A stretch of 64,000 nt of DNA, taken from Salvia splendens. Its lineage: Eukaryota > Streptophyta > Magnoliopsida > Lamiales > Lamiaceae. The stretch lies in NCBI RefSeq assembly GCF_004379255.2, contig NC_056040.1, forward strand, positions 34,955,779 through 35,019,778. The letters are read 5' to 3'. Shown here piece after piece: positions 1 through 9,372 of this stretch (positions are counted from its first letter, which is position 1; each line of letters starts with the position of its first letter). The notes beneath the pieces are model-generated. The model was given only the letters and a program-made list of their open reading frames with translations, was not told the DNA's origin and did not search any database. The position numbers and the translations under genes were made by a program.

Positions 1-873
1 AACCCAACAACCCAGAAACTTTCCCGAATCTACCAAAAAGGTACACTTTTGGGGATTAAGTTTGAGGTTGGCTTTCTTGAGCACGTTGAGAGTGGACTTG
101 AGGTTGTCTTCGTACTCCGAAGTGCTTTTGCTTTTGACAACTATGTCGTCGACATACACTTCAACCTGCTTTCCGATTAGGTGCCGAAAAAGCTTGTCTA
201 CCATCCTTTGATAAGTGGCTCCGGCATTCTTTAAACCGAATGGCATCTTTTTATAAGCGAAAATGCCGAAATCGGTAATGAAAGCTGTTTTCGGAGCGTC
301 ACTCTCATCCATCAACACCTGGTGATATCCTTTGTATAGATCAAGAAAACAGAAAATTTCGAAGCCGATTAAAGCTTCTACTTTTTTATCTATATTCGGA
401 AGGGGATAGCAATCTTTAGGACAGTGCTTGTTTAGATCGGTAAAATCTATGCACATCCGCCATCCTCCTTCCTTTTTCTTGATCATGACAGGATTGGCCA
501 CCCACGAAGGATATTTCACCTCGAATAGTACATCCGCTTTTAGTAATTGGCGGACTTCGTCATGGATGACTTGGCTTCTTTCTGCCGCAAAGAGTCTTTG
601 CTTCTGTTTTACTGGCCGGATTGAAGGATCAATATTTAACCGATGAGTGATTACCTCGGGGGGCACTCCGGTCATGTCCAACGAAGACCATGCAAAGACA
701 TCTTTGTACTCCTTGAGGAGCTGAATGGTCTTTTCTCGGAGTAGAGGCGTTCCTGCGAAGCCGATCTTGACCGTTCTGGATGGATCGTCATCGTATAACC
801 GAACGGTCATTGAGTTCGGCTCTGAAGTGACTTCGGCCATCTCGCTTGCCTCTGACTCCGGTTGCTGTGATTG
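1..873 (-). CDS. pol: Reverse transcriptase N-terminal part (continues off window)
   Basis: I translated this stretch codon by codon from 873 to 1. It is open with no stop and stays in the frame of gag-pro. It contains the classic Ty3/gypsy RT blocks: KKKEGGWRMCIDFTDLNK, FLDLYKGYHQV, MPFGLKNAGATYQRM and the catalytic VYVDDIVVKS near positions 130-155. It copies the element RNA into DNA. Thumb, RNase H and integrase would follow beyond the window. There is no start codon of its own near 873; the first ATG is at 840-838, so expression would need either readthrough of the UAG or a separate start. The catalytic YVDD is intact. Confidence 0.92.
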
Positions 874-876
874 CTA
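868..876 (-). promoter_or_regulatory. Single in-frame UAG with CARYYA readthrough context between protease and RT
   Basis: On the minus strand the codons are TAG CAA TCA. The six bases after the amber codon fit the consensus C-A-R-Y-Y-A known from tobamovirus-type stop-codon readthrough. Frames on both sides are open and match one polyprotein. The motif match is seen in the sequence; function as a leaky stop is an inference, and a chance CAG-to-TAG mutation is the alternative. Confidence 0.5.
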
Positions 877-2955
877 TGCTTGATGGTGCCGAACTGATTG
901 CTCGGCACTTTTAAGCGCAATCTGCAAACATTCTTTTGCTCTCTTTTGATCACCTCGGATGACCGCTATCCCACCTTTAGTGGGGATCTTGATGGTGAGG
1001 TGATAAGTAGAGCAAACGGCCCGAACTGTGTTGAGCCAGTCTCTCCCCAGGATGATGTTGTACGGGGACCGAGCTTTTACCACAAAGAACTCGATCATCG
1101 TATTGGAGCTTGTAGGCGCTTTTCCCACCGTGATCGGAAGGCTGATAATACCTTCAGGGCGGGTGTCTTCCTGGGCGAAACTTTTAAGAGGAAGTGGAGC
1201 CGGACTGAGCCGAGCTGGATCCACTTCCATTTTATCAAAACATTCTTTAAAAAGAACGCTGACTGACGCTCCTGTATCCACAAATACTCTGTGGATCAGT
1301 TTGTTTGCCACTCCGGCTTGAATGACAATAGCGTCTTGGTGAGGAGAGATGGCCGGGACGGGATCGGCATCTGAAAATGTAATCACTTCGTCTTTCTTCA
1401 GCCTTTTATGTGTTGGCTCCTCTTGATTGGAACCTCTGCGTTCTGCTTTTAGGGACGACTTAGTCTTCCCGGCAGGGAGAGCATCAATAGTCAGGATTAC
1501 TCCATCATATTGCGGCTCGTCGTCGTCTTCGGGATCCTCATGCCTTTTCGGATCCTGAGGATTGCAGTTCGCACCTCTCTGTCTTTTGTTCTTTTTCGGC
1601 TGCTTGCTTTGGTATTTTTTTAACGTTCCTGTTTTCACAAGAGCATCAATACCTGCAGCCAAATTTCGGCACTCCTCGGTATCATGACCGTGGGCTTGAT
1701 GGAAGGAGCAATATTGATCCTGAGGTCGCCGCGCGGCTGATTTCGTCATCCGCTTTGGTTTTTCGAACATATCGGAATGTAGTTCGAAAATTTCCGTTCT
1801 TGACTTGTTTAATGGTACGAACTGAGCGGGCGGCTTCTCAGGATTGAGCCGTGGCCCCAATCTGCCTTGTACCGGTGCCCTTTGAATTCTTTCAAAAGGA
1901 GTTCGGCGAGGAAACACCTGGCCGCTTTGATCGGGCTTCTTTTTCTCTTCTTGGGATGAGCTGTCTAAAGACCGTTTTCGACGGTCTGCCTCATCCGCAC
2001 GGGAAAACTGGTCCGCAATGTCCCACATTTCTTGAGCTGTTTGCGGGCCGCACTCCACGAGCTTTCTGTAGAGAGCTCCGGGCAGGATTCCATTTTGGAA
2101 TGCCGAAATGACAAGTAGATCATTGAGATTATCTACTTGTAGGCACTCCTTATGGAATCTCGTCAGGAAGTCGCTGATCTTTTCGTCGCGACCTTGACGT
2201 ATAGAAAGCAGCTGAGCCGAGGTAATTCGGACTTCCGCTTTCTGAAAGAACCTCCTATGAAAAGCATCCATTAGATCTCGGTAGGATCGAATGCTGTCCT
2301 GAGGAAGGCTGTCGAACCACCTTCTGGCGTTCCCGATGAGCAACTCGGGGAACAACTTGCACATGTGGACCTCATTGAGACCCTGGTTCGCCATATTATA
2401 TTGATAGCATCCCAAGAAGTCATGAGGATCCACTAGCCCGTCATAAGTCGTTGACGGTATCCGGTAGTTCCGCGGCAAAGGAGTTCGGATGATATCGTCC
2501 GAGAACGGAGTCTTTAATGCTCCGTACATGGCGAACCCGACATCTCTTCGGTACGGAGGAGAAGGAGTTCTCCTGTGATTCCGGTGCCGAGGAGAAACAG
2601 GAACATGTCGGGGTTGAGGATTCTTCTTCCTGGAAGACACGGCACTACTGCGGTGGTGACTTTCATGTCTGGATGAGGAAGGAGAATCTACCGTTTTCGT
2701 CTTCGGCTGTTGGCTCTTTTGCAGGAAGGTTAAGAACTCCTCCTGCTTCTCAGCCAAGAACAGCTTGACAGCCTCATTCAAATCAGGCTGCTGGGAAGAC
2801 TCGGTGTGTGGACCTTTTGAGCGGCTTGTTCCTTCACCGTGAGAACTGGATACAGACTTCTCACGAGGCTGCTTTCCAGGCCTATGGGCTGCTGGGTTAG
2901 CTTCCTCATGGTCATCACGGACGGAGGCACGGGAGTTGTGCGATCTGGCATGCAT
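874..2955 (-). CDS. gag-pro: Retrotransposon gag-protease polyprotein (Tat type)
   Basis: The reading frame is open over about 690 codons. The N-terminal 150 residues are charged, rich in Ser, Arg and His. A retrotransposon gag domain follows (motifs NARRWFDSLP and FLTRFHKEC), then a Cys/His motif (CSFHQAHGHDTEEC) and a retropepsin-like aspartic protease with active site FVDTGASVSVLF and a C-terminal ILGRDWL. Gag forms the particle and the protease matures it. I chose the ATG at 2955-2953 because the frame upstream of it has only a TTG start and crosses a run of A residues that could slip. The frame ends at an amber codon (876-874), beyond which the same frame continues into reverse transcriptase. 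Confidence 0.9.
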   Translation of the reverse strand: MHARSHNSRASVRDDHEEANPAAHRPGKQPREKSVSSSHGEGTSRSKGPHTESSQQPDLNEAVKLFLAEKQEEFLTFLQKSQQPKTKTVDSPSSSRHESHHRSSAVSSRKKNPQPRHVPVSPRHRNHRRTPSPPYRRDVGFAMYGALKTPFSDDIIRTPLPRNYRIPSTTYDGLVDPHDFLGCYQYNMANQGLNEVHMCKLFPELLIGNARRWFDSLPQDSIRSYRDLMDAFHRRFFQKAEVRITSAQLLSIRQGRDEKISDFLTRFHKECLQVDNLNDLLVISAFQNGILPGALYRKLVECGPQTAQEMWDIADQFSRADEADRRKRSLDSSSQEEKKKPDQSGQVFPRRTPFERIQRAPVQGRLGPRLNPEKPPAQFVPLNKSRTEIFELHSDMFEKPKRMTKSAARRPQDQYCSFHQAHGHDTEECRNLAAGIDALVKTGTLKKYQSKQPKKNKRQRGANCNPQDPKRHEDPEDDDEPQYDGVILTIDALPAGKTKSSLKAERRGSNQEEPTHKRLKKDEVITFSDADPVPAISPHQDAIVIQAGVANKLIHRVFVDTGASVSVLFKECFDKMEVDPARLSPAPLPLKSFAQEDTRPEGIISLPITVGKAPTSSNTMIEFFVVKARSPYNIILGRDWLNTVRAVCSTYHLTIKIPTKGGIAVIRGDQKRAKECLQIALKSAEQSVRHHQA

Positions 2956-3017
2956 TTTTTTTTTTTGTAGTGGAAAAAGGGTCAAAAATTCGCTTTATCA
3001 CAGATTTGGTTCTCTGA

Positions 3018-3035
3018 TTCCCACAGACGGCGCCA
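3018..3035 (-). other. Primer binding site of Tat-type element
   Basis: The minus strand begins TGGCGCCGTCTGTGGGAA one base after the LTR end (3037). The leading TGG, complementary to the CCA end of a tRNA, and this position are diagnostic of a primer binding site. The same 18 bases recur at the copia element (22673-22690). I do not assign the tRNA. Confidence 0.85.
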
Positions 3036-3036
3036 G

Positions 3037-3654
3037 TGATGAATCCGCGAATTTTTGGTGGTAGTAAATGCAGGAAAGTAGAGATCACAACACAGAGATT
3101 TACGTGGTTCGATTTACTGAGGTAAATCTACGTCCACGGGAAGAAAAGAGAGCAGAGTTGTATTGCTTGATCTGTTTTCTACAGCTTACAAATACAAGCT
3201 TGCTATATGATATTTTCTCTCTAGAGTTGGTGAATCCTCTATCGGATCTAAGTTCCGTTTATATATAGAACTGAGATCGTGGCTTGCATCACCACCCTAA
3301 GTCGTGGAGGTCACGGAGGTCATGAGATCCTGCATGGCCACTAATTAGGCGGTGGCTTACATCATCAGTAATTATGTCGTGGATGTCGTGGAGAACTGAG
3401 AGCCTGCATGGGTCCACCACTAGATAGATCGTGTCTCCCAGTTCGGTATTGCCGAGCAGCTTTTGCCGATGCTGAGAGTAGAGCTTGATGCCGACCTGAG
3501 GGCAGAGCTTGATTGGTTGGCTTTTACCGAGCTGTAGGCTGAGGCCGAACTCTTTGGTTGTGCCGAACTGAACTCTTAGCCGAACTCTTTGGTCATGCCG
3601 AACTAATACTCTTTCTCGGGCTTTGTGCTGGCTTGTTTAGTACGTACTCCATCA
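3037..3654 (-). repeat. 5' LTR of Tat-type element
   Basis: The 618-bp LTR has perfect 5-bp terminal inverted repeats: on the minus strand it opens TGATG at 3654 and closes CATCA at 3037. A TATA-like box, TATATATAAA on the minus strand, lies near 3258-3267 and would set the RNA start downstream of it. The partner LTR is outside the window, so LTR divergence cannot be judged. Confidence 0.85.
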
Positions 3655-3798
3655 AATTCATACATCCATATTTATATTTTTTTTGAAAATATGAATGTAT
3701 AGGTGGTTGAGCTTCGGGTTCACATGGCAAGATACTAGCTAGAAACAAACATACTTAATTACCTCAAATGGAATTAAAGATGATGAATATTGATGCAG

Positions 3799-4094
3799 GT
3801 GTGGATAGCATGGATATAGACATGGAGAAGCAGAAAGTGACAGTGAGAGGATATGTAGAGAAAAGGAAGGTATTGAAAGTGGTGAGGAGAGTTGCTGAGT
3901 TGTGGGCATTTCCTTATGACTCTGAATATCACCCTTACGCTGCTACCTATTTGGATGAATCCAACTTCGCCTCTTCCTATAACTACTTCATGCATGGCTA
4001 CAACGAGCCCACGCATGGCTACTTCCCTCAACTTCCCTACTCCACCATCAATTATCATATTAACGACAACGTCCATGCCTGTTCCGTTATGTGA
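3799..4094 (+). CDS. Heavy-metal-associated isoprenylated plant protein (HIPP), 3' exon
   Basis: This exon encodes the second half of a small HMA-type domain (VDSMDIDMEKQKVTVRGY, then KVLKVVRR), a linker AELWAFPYDSEYHPYA typical of short HIPPs, a Tyr/His-rich tail and a C-terminal CSVM, a CaaX farnesylation box. HIPPs bind metal ions through a CxxC pair in the HMA domain and are anchored through the prenyl group. The metal-binding CxxC itself would be in the missing 5' exon. An intron acceptor ends at AG 3797-3798; the preceding codon splits as G|GT (phase 1), which fits the intron position after the DG of the HMA core. The retrotransposon at 1-3654 therefore probably sits in the intron. The TGA stop is at 4092-4094. 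Upstream in-frame ATGs (3768, 3780) fall in the intron and were not used. Confidence 0.82.
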
Positions 4095-5483
4095 CACTTT
4101 ATCATATATATACATCTATCAATACTATGCGCCTTCACTTTCATTAATTGGAGTACATTTTTTTGTGAATTTTTATGCATGATGATTTTTTCATCAAAGA
4201 ACCAGGGAAATCTTTATTTTTTGGAGTTTATTAATTTGTAGAGACTTACTGTAATTAACTTATTACTACATGGTAGATACAAGAAACAGTGATTCCATCA
4301 CTGCTATTTAATAGGAGTACATATATATGTTAATTACATTTAACTCTTGCATGATTGCATCGCTTAGAAATTAGTTGCATTGACGTAACCAATAATACAC
4401 TATTTCAAACAAATAGGAGGTAAAATCCTACTCCATCCGTTAGCCATTGCCTGTCACTAGTTTTATTTTTTGGTCTCTACACCAACACTTGTCACACCTA
4501 ATTTGGTAACATACTCTACATTCCACTACCTTTATCTGATCACTCACATTTTTATTATAAAATTCATACATAGAAATATAGCTCACATTCAACTAATTCT
4601 TTTTCATCAATTTTCCTTTATATTCTTAAAATTTGTGTCTGGTTTACTTGTGACATTTTATTGCGAATGAAGGAAGTATTAAATTTCTTTTTTTCTATCA
4701 TTTTTTCATGAATCATATTTCCAAATTCCAACTACGTTTACTTTCTCATAATAAACGAGCGCATTCTTTTAATAATTGTAGTTTATGACGAGCCATTTAT
4801 TAAAATGACTCACTCTTTCAAAAATTAAAAAAATGGCCTTGGGTAAAAATTGTTCGAACTCTTAAAAAAAAGGCAAAAAAAATGTATCCCAAACATGTAA
4901 GAAAATGGTGAACAGTACCAAACATATCTGATATGAGGGCATAAAATTAAATCGTGTTCCATGGAACCCAACCAACATAAAGTGCATTTTTGTCAAAACA
5001 TGATATATTCGAAGATTCGCATTAGTAGTGATGATGTTTGAGAGGCCATTCTAGATGACCATTCAAACTTTAGTGGAATCAATAACCACCACTAAAAGCT
5101 TGCTTTCATGTTTTGGGTCCAATTAGCTCATAGAGATTTTTTTCTCTAAAGTTAATGACTATATTTACAAGTTTCATGAAAGTTAATTTCATTTTAGTAC
5201 ATTCATACTCTTTTCTCAGTCACTTACAAATGTAAACTATTTTCATTTTAGCTAGATTCTTAAAATTATGAACATATTTAGACAAAAAAAAGTTTTTCTT
5301 TGATGAGATGGATGATAGTATTCTCCAATAATAATAGTTCAATCGTTTTTTCTATCTCTCACTTACTTTATTATTTGTGCATTCTAATCCGAACCCCTTC
5401 GAAAATTCTATTTTTAAGGGATACATGTAATAGCTTTTGCGAACATTTTGACTTTTGTCATTTTAAAAAATTTAGGCTATACT
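4095..5483. other. Non-coding AT-rich DNA downstream of HIPP exon
   Basis: The first few hundred bases are the probable 3' untranslated region of the HIPP gene (AATAAT-rich, no clear single polyadenylation signal). A Stowaway MITE lies at 4431-4676. I see no coding potential in the rest up to the Harbinger element. Confidence 0.6.
4431..4676. mobile_element. Stowaway-type MITE
   Basis: The 246-bp element opens CTCCATCCGTTAGCC and closes with the imperfect reverse complement (GCGAATGAAGGAAG), giving terminal inverted repeats of about 30 bp that include a shared TGTCAC block. It is flanked by TA on both sides (4429-4430, 4677-4678), the Tc1/mariner-type target duplication. It has no ORF of note; movement would need a transposase in trans. 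Confidence 0.75.
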
Positions 5484-5568
5484 TAAGAGCATCCACAACG
5501 GTGGTGGGAGTGAAGGCTGCCGTCCGTGCCAGCGGCGAGGACGAGGACCGCCGCCGCTGCGCTCGCGC

Positions 5569-5614
5569 CGCTGGCACGGCGCTGCTCGATGCATCGAGCA
5601 GTGCCGTGCCAGCG
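5569..5614. repeat. 46-bp near-perfect palindrome in Harbinger subterminal region
   Basis: Two 23-base arms centred at 5591/5592 are reverse complements with one mismatch; the central 20 bases (5582-5601) are a perfect palindrome. Single-stranded, it would form a GC-rich hairpin. It lies about 80 bp inside the left terminal inverted repeat, and short copies of its arm (GTGCCAGCG and its complement) recur near 5525 and at 7460-7470 close to the right end. Confidence 0.85.
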
Positions 5615-5924
5615 AGCAGGCGACGTGGCGGCTTATGATTGGGCAACGGCATAGCCGTTGCCTTTGAATTATTATTTTTTTATTTTAAAAATTGTTTTTA
5701 AATTATATAAAATTATTAAAAAAAAATTTCCAAATCCCAAAGATATGGCCGTTTTTTCCCGTTTTTTCTGAATTTTTTGATTTTTTTTTATTTTTTCCCC
5801 CAAAATCATCTATAAATACACACATTCATCATCCATTTATCACATCAATTCATCTCCCATTCATCTCTCATTCTTAATTCTCATACAAACTATCAACACA
5901 TTCATCCCTCATTCAAAACCTCAA

Positions 5925-7211
5925 ATGGATTTCACCCATATTATGGCGGAAGCGGAACGCGATAAACAAGAATACTACGAACAACATCGTGCCGCTTACG
6001 AAGCATATGTCGCGGCGAATACCCCCGCTCCTCCTCCTCAACGAACCAGATCAAATCGGCGCTACATTCATCGTGACCGGGAGGGAGCCCACGAAAGGCT
6101 CGTTGCCGACTACTTTGCCGACCAGCAGCGGTTTCCGGCAGATTACTTCAGGTGCCGTTTTCGCATGTCAAAGCGCTTGTTCATGCGAATTGTCAACACA
6201 TTGTCCGCATGTGTTGAATTCTTCCAAACAGGTCCAGATGCAGCCGGCCGGCAAAGTATCACGCTGTTGCAGAAGTGTACGTGTGCCATCCGACAACTCG
6301 CTACTGGGCAAACGGCCGACATCTTCGACGAGTATTTGCATATCGGTGAGTCCACTGGAATCCTTTGTCTAAAGAATTTTTGCGAGGGCGTTCGTTCAGC
6401 TTTCGGGGATGAATTCCTTCGGGCACCCACCACCGATGATTGCCAACGGTTGCTTCATCTTCACGAATCAGTCCATGGCTTTCCCAGAATACTTGGCAGC
6501 ATTGACTGCATGCATTCGAGGTGGAAGAATTACCCGACTGCTTGGAGGGGGCAACACTTGAGCGGTCACAAAGGCGGCGGCCCAACGCTTATCCTTGAGG
6601 CGGTCGCCGACTACCGCCTATGGATTTGGCATGCATATTTCGGCGTTGCTGGATCCAACAACGACTTGAATGTACTATATTCTTCACCACTCTTCACTGA
6701 TGTGATGAATGGTGTAGCACCGGTGATCGACTTCACCATCAAAGGAAATAGCTACCTCATGGGTTACTATCTCGCCGATGGTATCTACCCAAGGTGGTCG
6801 ACTTTCGTGAAGACGTTCAACAACCCGCACGACCCGAGACGGGTTATTTTTGCGCAGCGTCAAGAGTCCGCACGGAAAGATGTCGAAAGAGCTTTCGGGG
6901 TCCTTCAAGCCCGATTCAACATTGTGAAGTCCCCTGCTCGGCTATGGTACGTGAATAATATCGCCGACATCATGTTCACGTGTATTATCTTACACAACAT
7001 GATTATAGCCGACGAAGGGCCGAGGGCGGCTAGCTTCTACGACGAGGATGAAGCCGGAAGCTCAACAGCGAGGTCTCCCCCACTCCGAGGCGAGCATACG
7101 ACGGTCGGCCAAAGAATCGAGACAAGGCACACAATGTGCGATACCCGAATCCACAATCAACTACAAGAAGACCTAATCAAACACATGTGGGCGAAATTCG
7201 GCAACGCGTAG
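5925..7211 (+). CDS. PIF/Harbinger DDE transposase (HARBI1/ALP1-like)
   Basis: This is a 428-codon uninterrupted frame. A helical N-terminal region (about residues 60-160) precedes the DDE_Tnp_4-type nuclease. The catalytic triad is visible: Asp194 in GSIDCMH, Asp247 in GSNNDLNV and Glu321 in KDVERAFGVLQARF, followed by the conserved ILHNMII near residue 362. It would cut and rejoin the element ends at TWA sites. The ATG at 5925 follows an untranslated leader with no in-frame upstream ATG. Length is typical for the family. The complete frame and intact triad suggest a recent or still functional copy; a domesticated ALP1-type gene is unlikely because intact TIRs and a target duplication surround it. 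Confidence 0.93.
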   Translation: MDFTHIMAEAERDKQEYYEQHRAAYEAYVAANTPAPPPQRTRSNRRYIHRDREGAHERLVADYFADQQRFPADYFRCRFRMSKRLFMRIVNTLSACVEFFQTGPDAAGRQSITLLQKCTCAIRQLATGQTADIFDEYLHIGESTGILCLKNFCEGVRSAFGDEFLRAPTTDDCQRLLHLHESVHGFPRILGSIDCMHSRWKNYPTAWRGQHLSGHKGGGPTLILEAVADYRLWIWHAYFGVAGSNNDLNVLYSSPLFTDVMNGVAPVIDFTIKGNSYLMGYYLADGIYPRWSTFVKTFNNPHDPRRVIFAQRQESARKDVERAFGVLQARFNIVKSPARLWYVNNIADIMFTCIILHNMIIADEGPRAASFYDEDEAGSSTARSPPLRGEHTTVGQRIETRHTMCDTRIHNQLQEDLIKHMWAKFGNA

Positions 7212-7669
7212 TGGTTTTTTTAATTTTTAGTATTTTAATTATGTAATTTTTAATTTTTTAGGATTTTAATTATGTCGTTTTTATTTTATTTGTCATTTGT
7301 AATATTATTTAGGTTTTTTTAATGATTTTAGTATTATTGAAATGTTATTGTTTAATTGAATTTTAAATTAATTGTGCTCGTCCTTGCGGAAGAGCACAGC
7401 TGTGGGTGTTGTGATTTTGCTAGAGAGCAGGCAGAAAAAGTGGGGCCGGACCCACAACCGTGCCGCTGGCAAGAGCACGGTTGTGGATGCTCTAATAACT
7501 TAAAGTTCAAACTGTAAATTACAATTAATCCTTTTTGTTCAACATTTAAGAACATATATTTTTAGACACTAAAACTACAATATAATTCAACTATAAAAAC
7601 AGAAAGTCTATTTGTAATTAAAATACTTACTGATTCTAGTATGTCATTATTCCTATTTATAGTTCATTA

Positions 7670-8394
7670 GAGTGTCCACAATGGTGGCCCTCTGGGGCCA
7701 TTAAACTTGGCCGAGCCACCAAATGTGGCTCTCCATGGCCCTCCACAATGGTAATAAAACCCAAAGACAACAAGGGCCACGAAATGTGGCCCTCTCCAAA
7801 ATAAAAATTAACTTGTTTGTTTTGTTTAATGATATTTTTTAATTTAACTACCATAAATTTAATTTAATTAGACTAATAATTTGGAAAATAAACATAATTT
7901 AATAAAAAAGTGATTTAGAGACAAATTTTCGTCGAATTAGAGACAAATTTTCGTCGAATTAGAGACAAATTTGGACTCCACATCTGATTTGGAGGGGGGG
8001 GGGTTGGACTCGATCTCCACAGTTGGGAAGATGGGAAGTTTCCGTATCCCGAGTCTCCATATCCCGGTGAATCACCATCTCCACCTTGCATTTTTTATAG
8101 GATAAAAATTAGGGTTTTGAAGTGTAAAAATGGAGTGGGAAGAAATGGAAATGGAAGCGTAATATTTATAAAAGAATTTTCGAAAATAATAAAAAAACAT
8201 ATATCATATTTCGCCGGCCCGGCCGCAAATCTCGGCTCTCTGCAGTGGTGGGCCGCGGCTCACACGGCTGAGCCGCGTGAGGGCCGCGACCGCAGCTCTC
8301 TCTCGGCCCTCGGCTCCCAGCCGCACTTCGTGGCTCTCTGCAGTGGGGGCCGCGCACCAAGCCACCATCCTCGGCTCCCACACTGTGGACACTC
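7670..8394. mobile_element. Non-autonomous PIF/Harbinger-like element
   Basis: The termini GAGTGTCCACAATGG and CACTGTGGACACTC are inverted repeats, flanked by TTA on both sides (7667-7669 and 8395-8397). The 725-bp interior has no credible gene. The left part repeats GGCC-rich pieces, 7915-7975 holds two and a half copies of a 22-bp unit (TTAGAGACAAATTTTCGTCG...), and the right end (8210-8370) is GC-rich with two copies of a CTCTCTGCAGTGG motif. Confidence 0.8.
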
Positions 8395-8539
8395 TTAGAA
8401 ATAGCAAATTTTTGGTAAAGTTGATAATTTTAAAGGACCAAAAAAATCCCTTTAAAATAATAAAAAGTGTTCTAAATAAAGAGATAAAAACAAATCCAGC
8501 TATTTTAGTAATTATTAAATAAATAAAAACAAAATTTCC

Positions 8540-8890
8540 CAATATCTCAATCCCGTCTCTTCCATTTCTGTCCCATCGATCCACCCTCTCTTCTTCTTAT
8601 TTCACCTTCTGTCTCTATTAGAAGTCCCATATTGAAACACTCTGTGCCGTCTCCCTCTGCCTCATTTCTCCCGGTGTTCTGCCGCTACTGCTCACCGTCG
8701 TCTCGCCTCTCCTCTGCGTCAGGCTCATCGCCGACAAGACAGATTTGCATTTGGTAAACTATTCTCCGTAGTTCTCTGATTTTGATTGTGATTTGTGAAG
8801 AAACTACATTGATAAACTCTTTGCTCTTCTCTCTAGCTCACTGAATTTCGTTGTGACAGATTGGGTGTGGAGGAGGTTATGGAGCAATAG
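8540..8890 (+). other. Untranslated-exon-like, pyrimidine-rich segment with possible intron
   Basis: After AT-rich DNA the base composition changes to a C/T-rich stretch (about 8545-8755) that resembles a plant 5' untranslated exon, followed by a plausible splice donor at ATTTG|GTAAAC (8755-8760) and an acceptor near TTGTGACAG (about 8861) with a T-rich tract before it. No protein frame follows. It may be the relic or 5' end of a host gene, or a non-coding transcript. I cannot decide from sequence alone. Confidence 0.25.
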
Positions 8891-9127
8891 AATTGGGCTG
8901 GAGAATGAATCGGCAGGTTGGAGGTTTGTTAATCATCGAGCTGTGGTGCAGAACTTGGATTGGGCTCACAAAGAATTTATTTGGTGAATTGGACTGGAGA
9001 AAATAAAATAATTGTTAGCCCAAAACCAAATGGATCATTTTCAGTGGAACGGAAGGAGTACATTTTAAAAAATTTAATAAATTATTATTTTAAAAAGTTC
9101 ACTATTCATATATTTTAATAAATATTA

Positions 9128-9372
9128 CTCACTCTGTTCGTAATTAGGAGTCTCATTTATGAGCGACACGAGTTTTACGAAATGTTAAAAAAGTGGATGG
9201 AAAAAAGATAGTGGAATAGAGGTCTCATTTGTATATATTAGTTTTAAATGAAATATGAGTGGAACGAGTTAGTGGAAAGTCTATTACCATTTATGGTAAA
9301 AGTGAACTGGGACTCCTATTTGCGGACGGACTAAAATGGAAAAACGAGACTCCTATTCGCGGACAGAGGGAT
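9128..9372. mobile_element. Stowaway-type MITE
   Basis: The left end CTCACTCTGTTCGTAATTAG and the right end are reverse complements over about 30 bases, sharing AGGAGTCTC. TA flanks both ends (9126-9127, 9373-9374). The length is 245 bp, with no gene. Confidence 0.8.

Larger units (their letters stand above)
1..3654 (-). mobile_element. Tat-type Ty3/gypsy retrotransposon, 5' portion
   Basis: Reading on the minus strand, the order is 5' LTR (3654-3037), primer binding site, leader, gag-protease (2955-874), then reverse transcriptase running off the window edge at position 1. The gag type, the CxxH...HDTEEC cysteine/histidine motif and the protease-RT order fit the Tat (Retand/Ogre-like) lineage as I know it; the lineage name is an inference. 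The 3' half and 3' LTR lie outside the window, so the target duplication cannot be tested; the base pairs next to the LTR on the gene side are AATTC (3655-3659). The element lies antisense to the HIPP exon that begins 145 bp away. Confidence 0.93.
5487..7492 (+). mobile_element. PIF/Harbinger DNA transposon with transposase only
   Basis: The 2006-bp element has termini GAGCATCCACAACGG and GTTGTGGATGCTC as inverted repeats and is flanked by the 3-bp duplication TAA (5484-5486 and 7493-7495), the hallmark of this superfamily. It carries one intact gene, the DDE nuclease, and GC-rich subterminal regions including a 46-bp palindrome. The partner Myb/SANT-like ORF1 that autonomous plant Harbinger elements carry is absent, so it is either ORF1-deleted or dependent on an ORF1 supplied elsewhere. 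Confidence 0.93.

Noticed and set aside
3774..4115. 113-codon minus-strand frame over the HIPP exon
   Set aside because: It is antisense to a recognisable HIPP coding sequence with CaaX end and has no family features.
5500..5640. GC-rich repeats considered as a CRISPR-like or host regulatory array
   Set aside because: The repeats are irregular and lie in the Harbinger subterminal region; a plant nuclear context makes CRISPR implausible.
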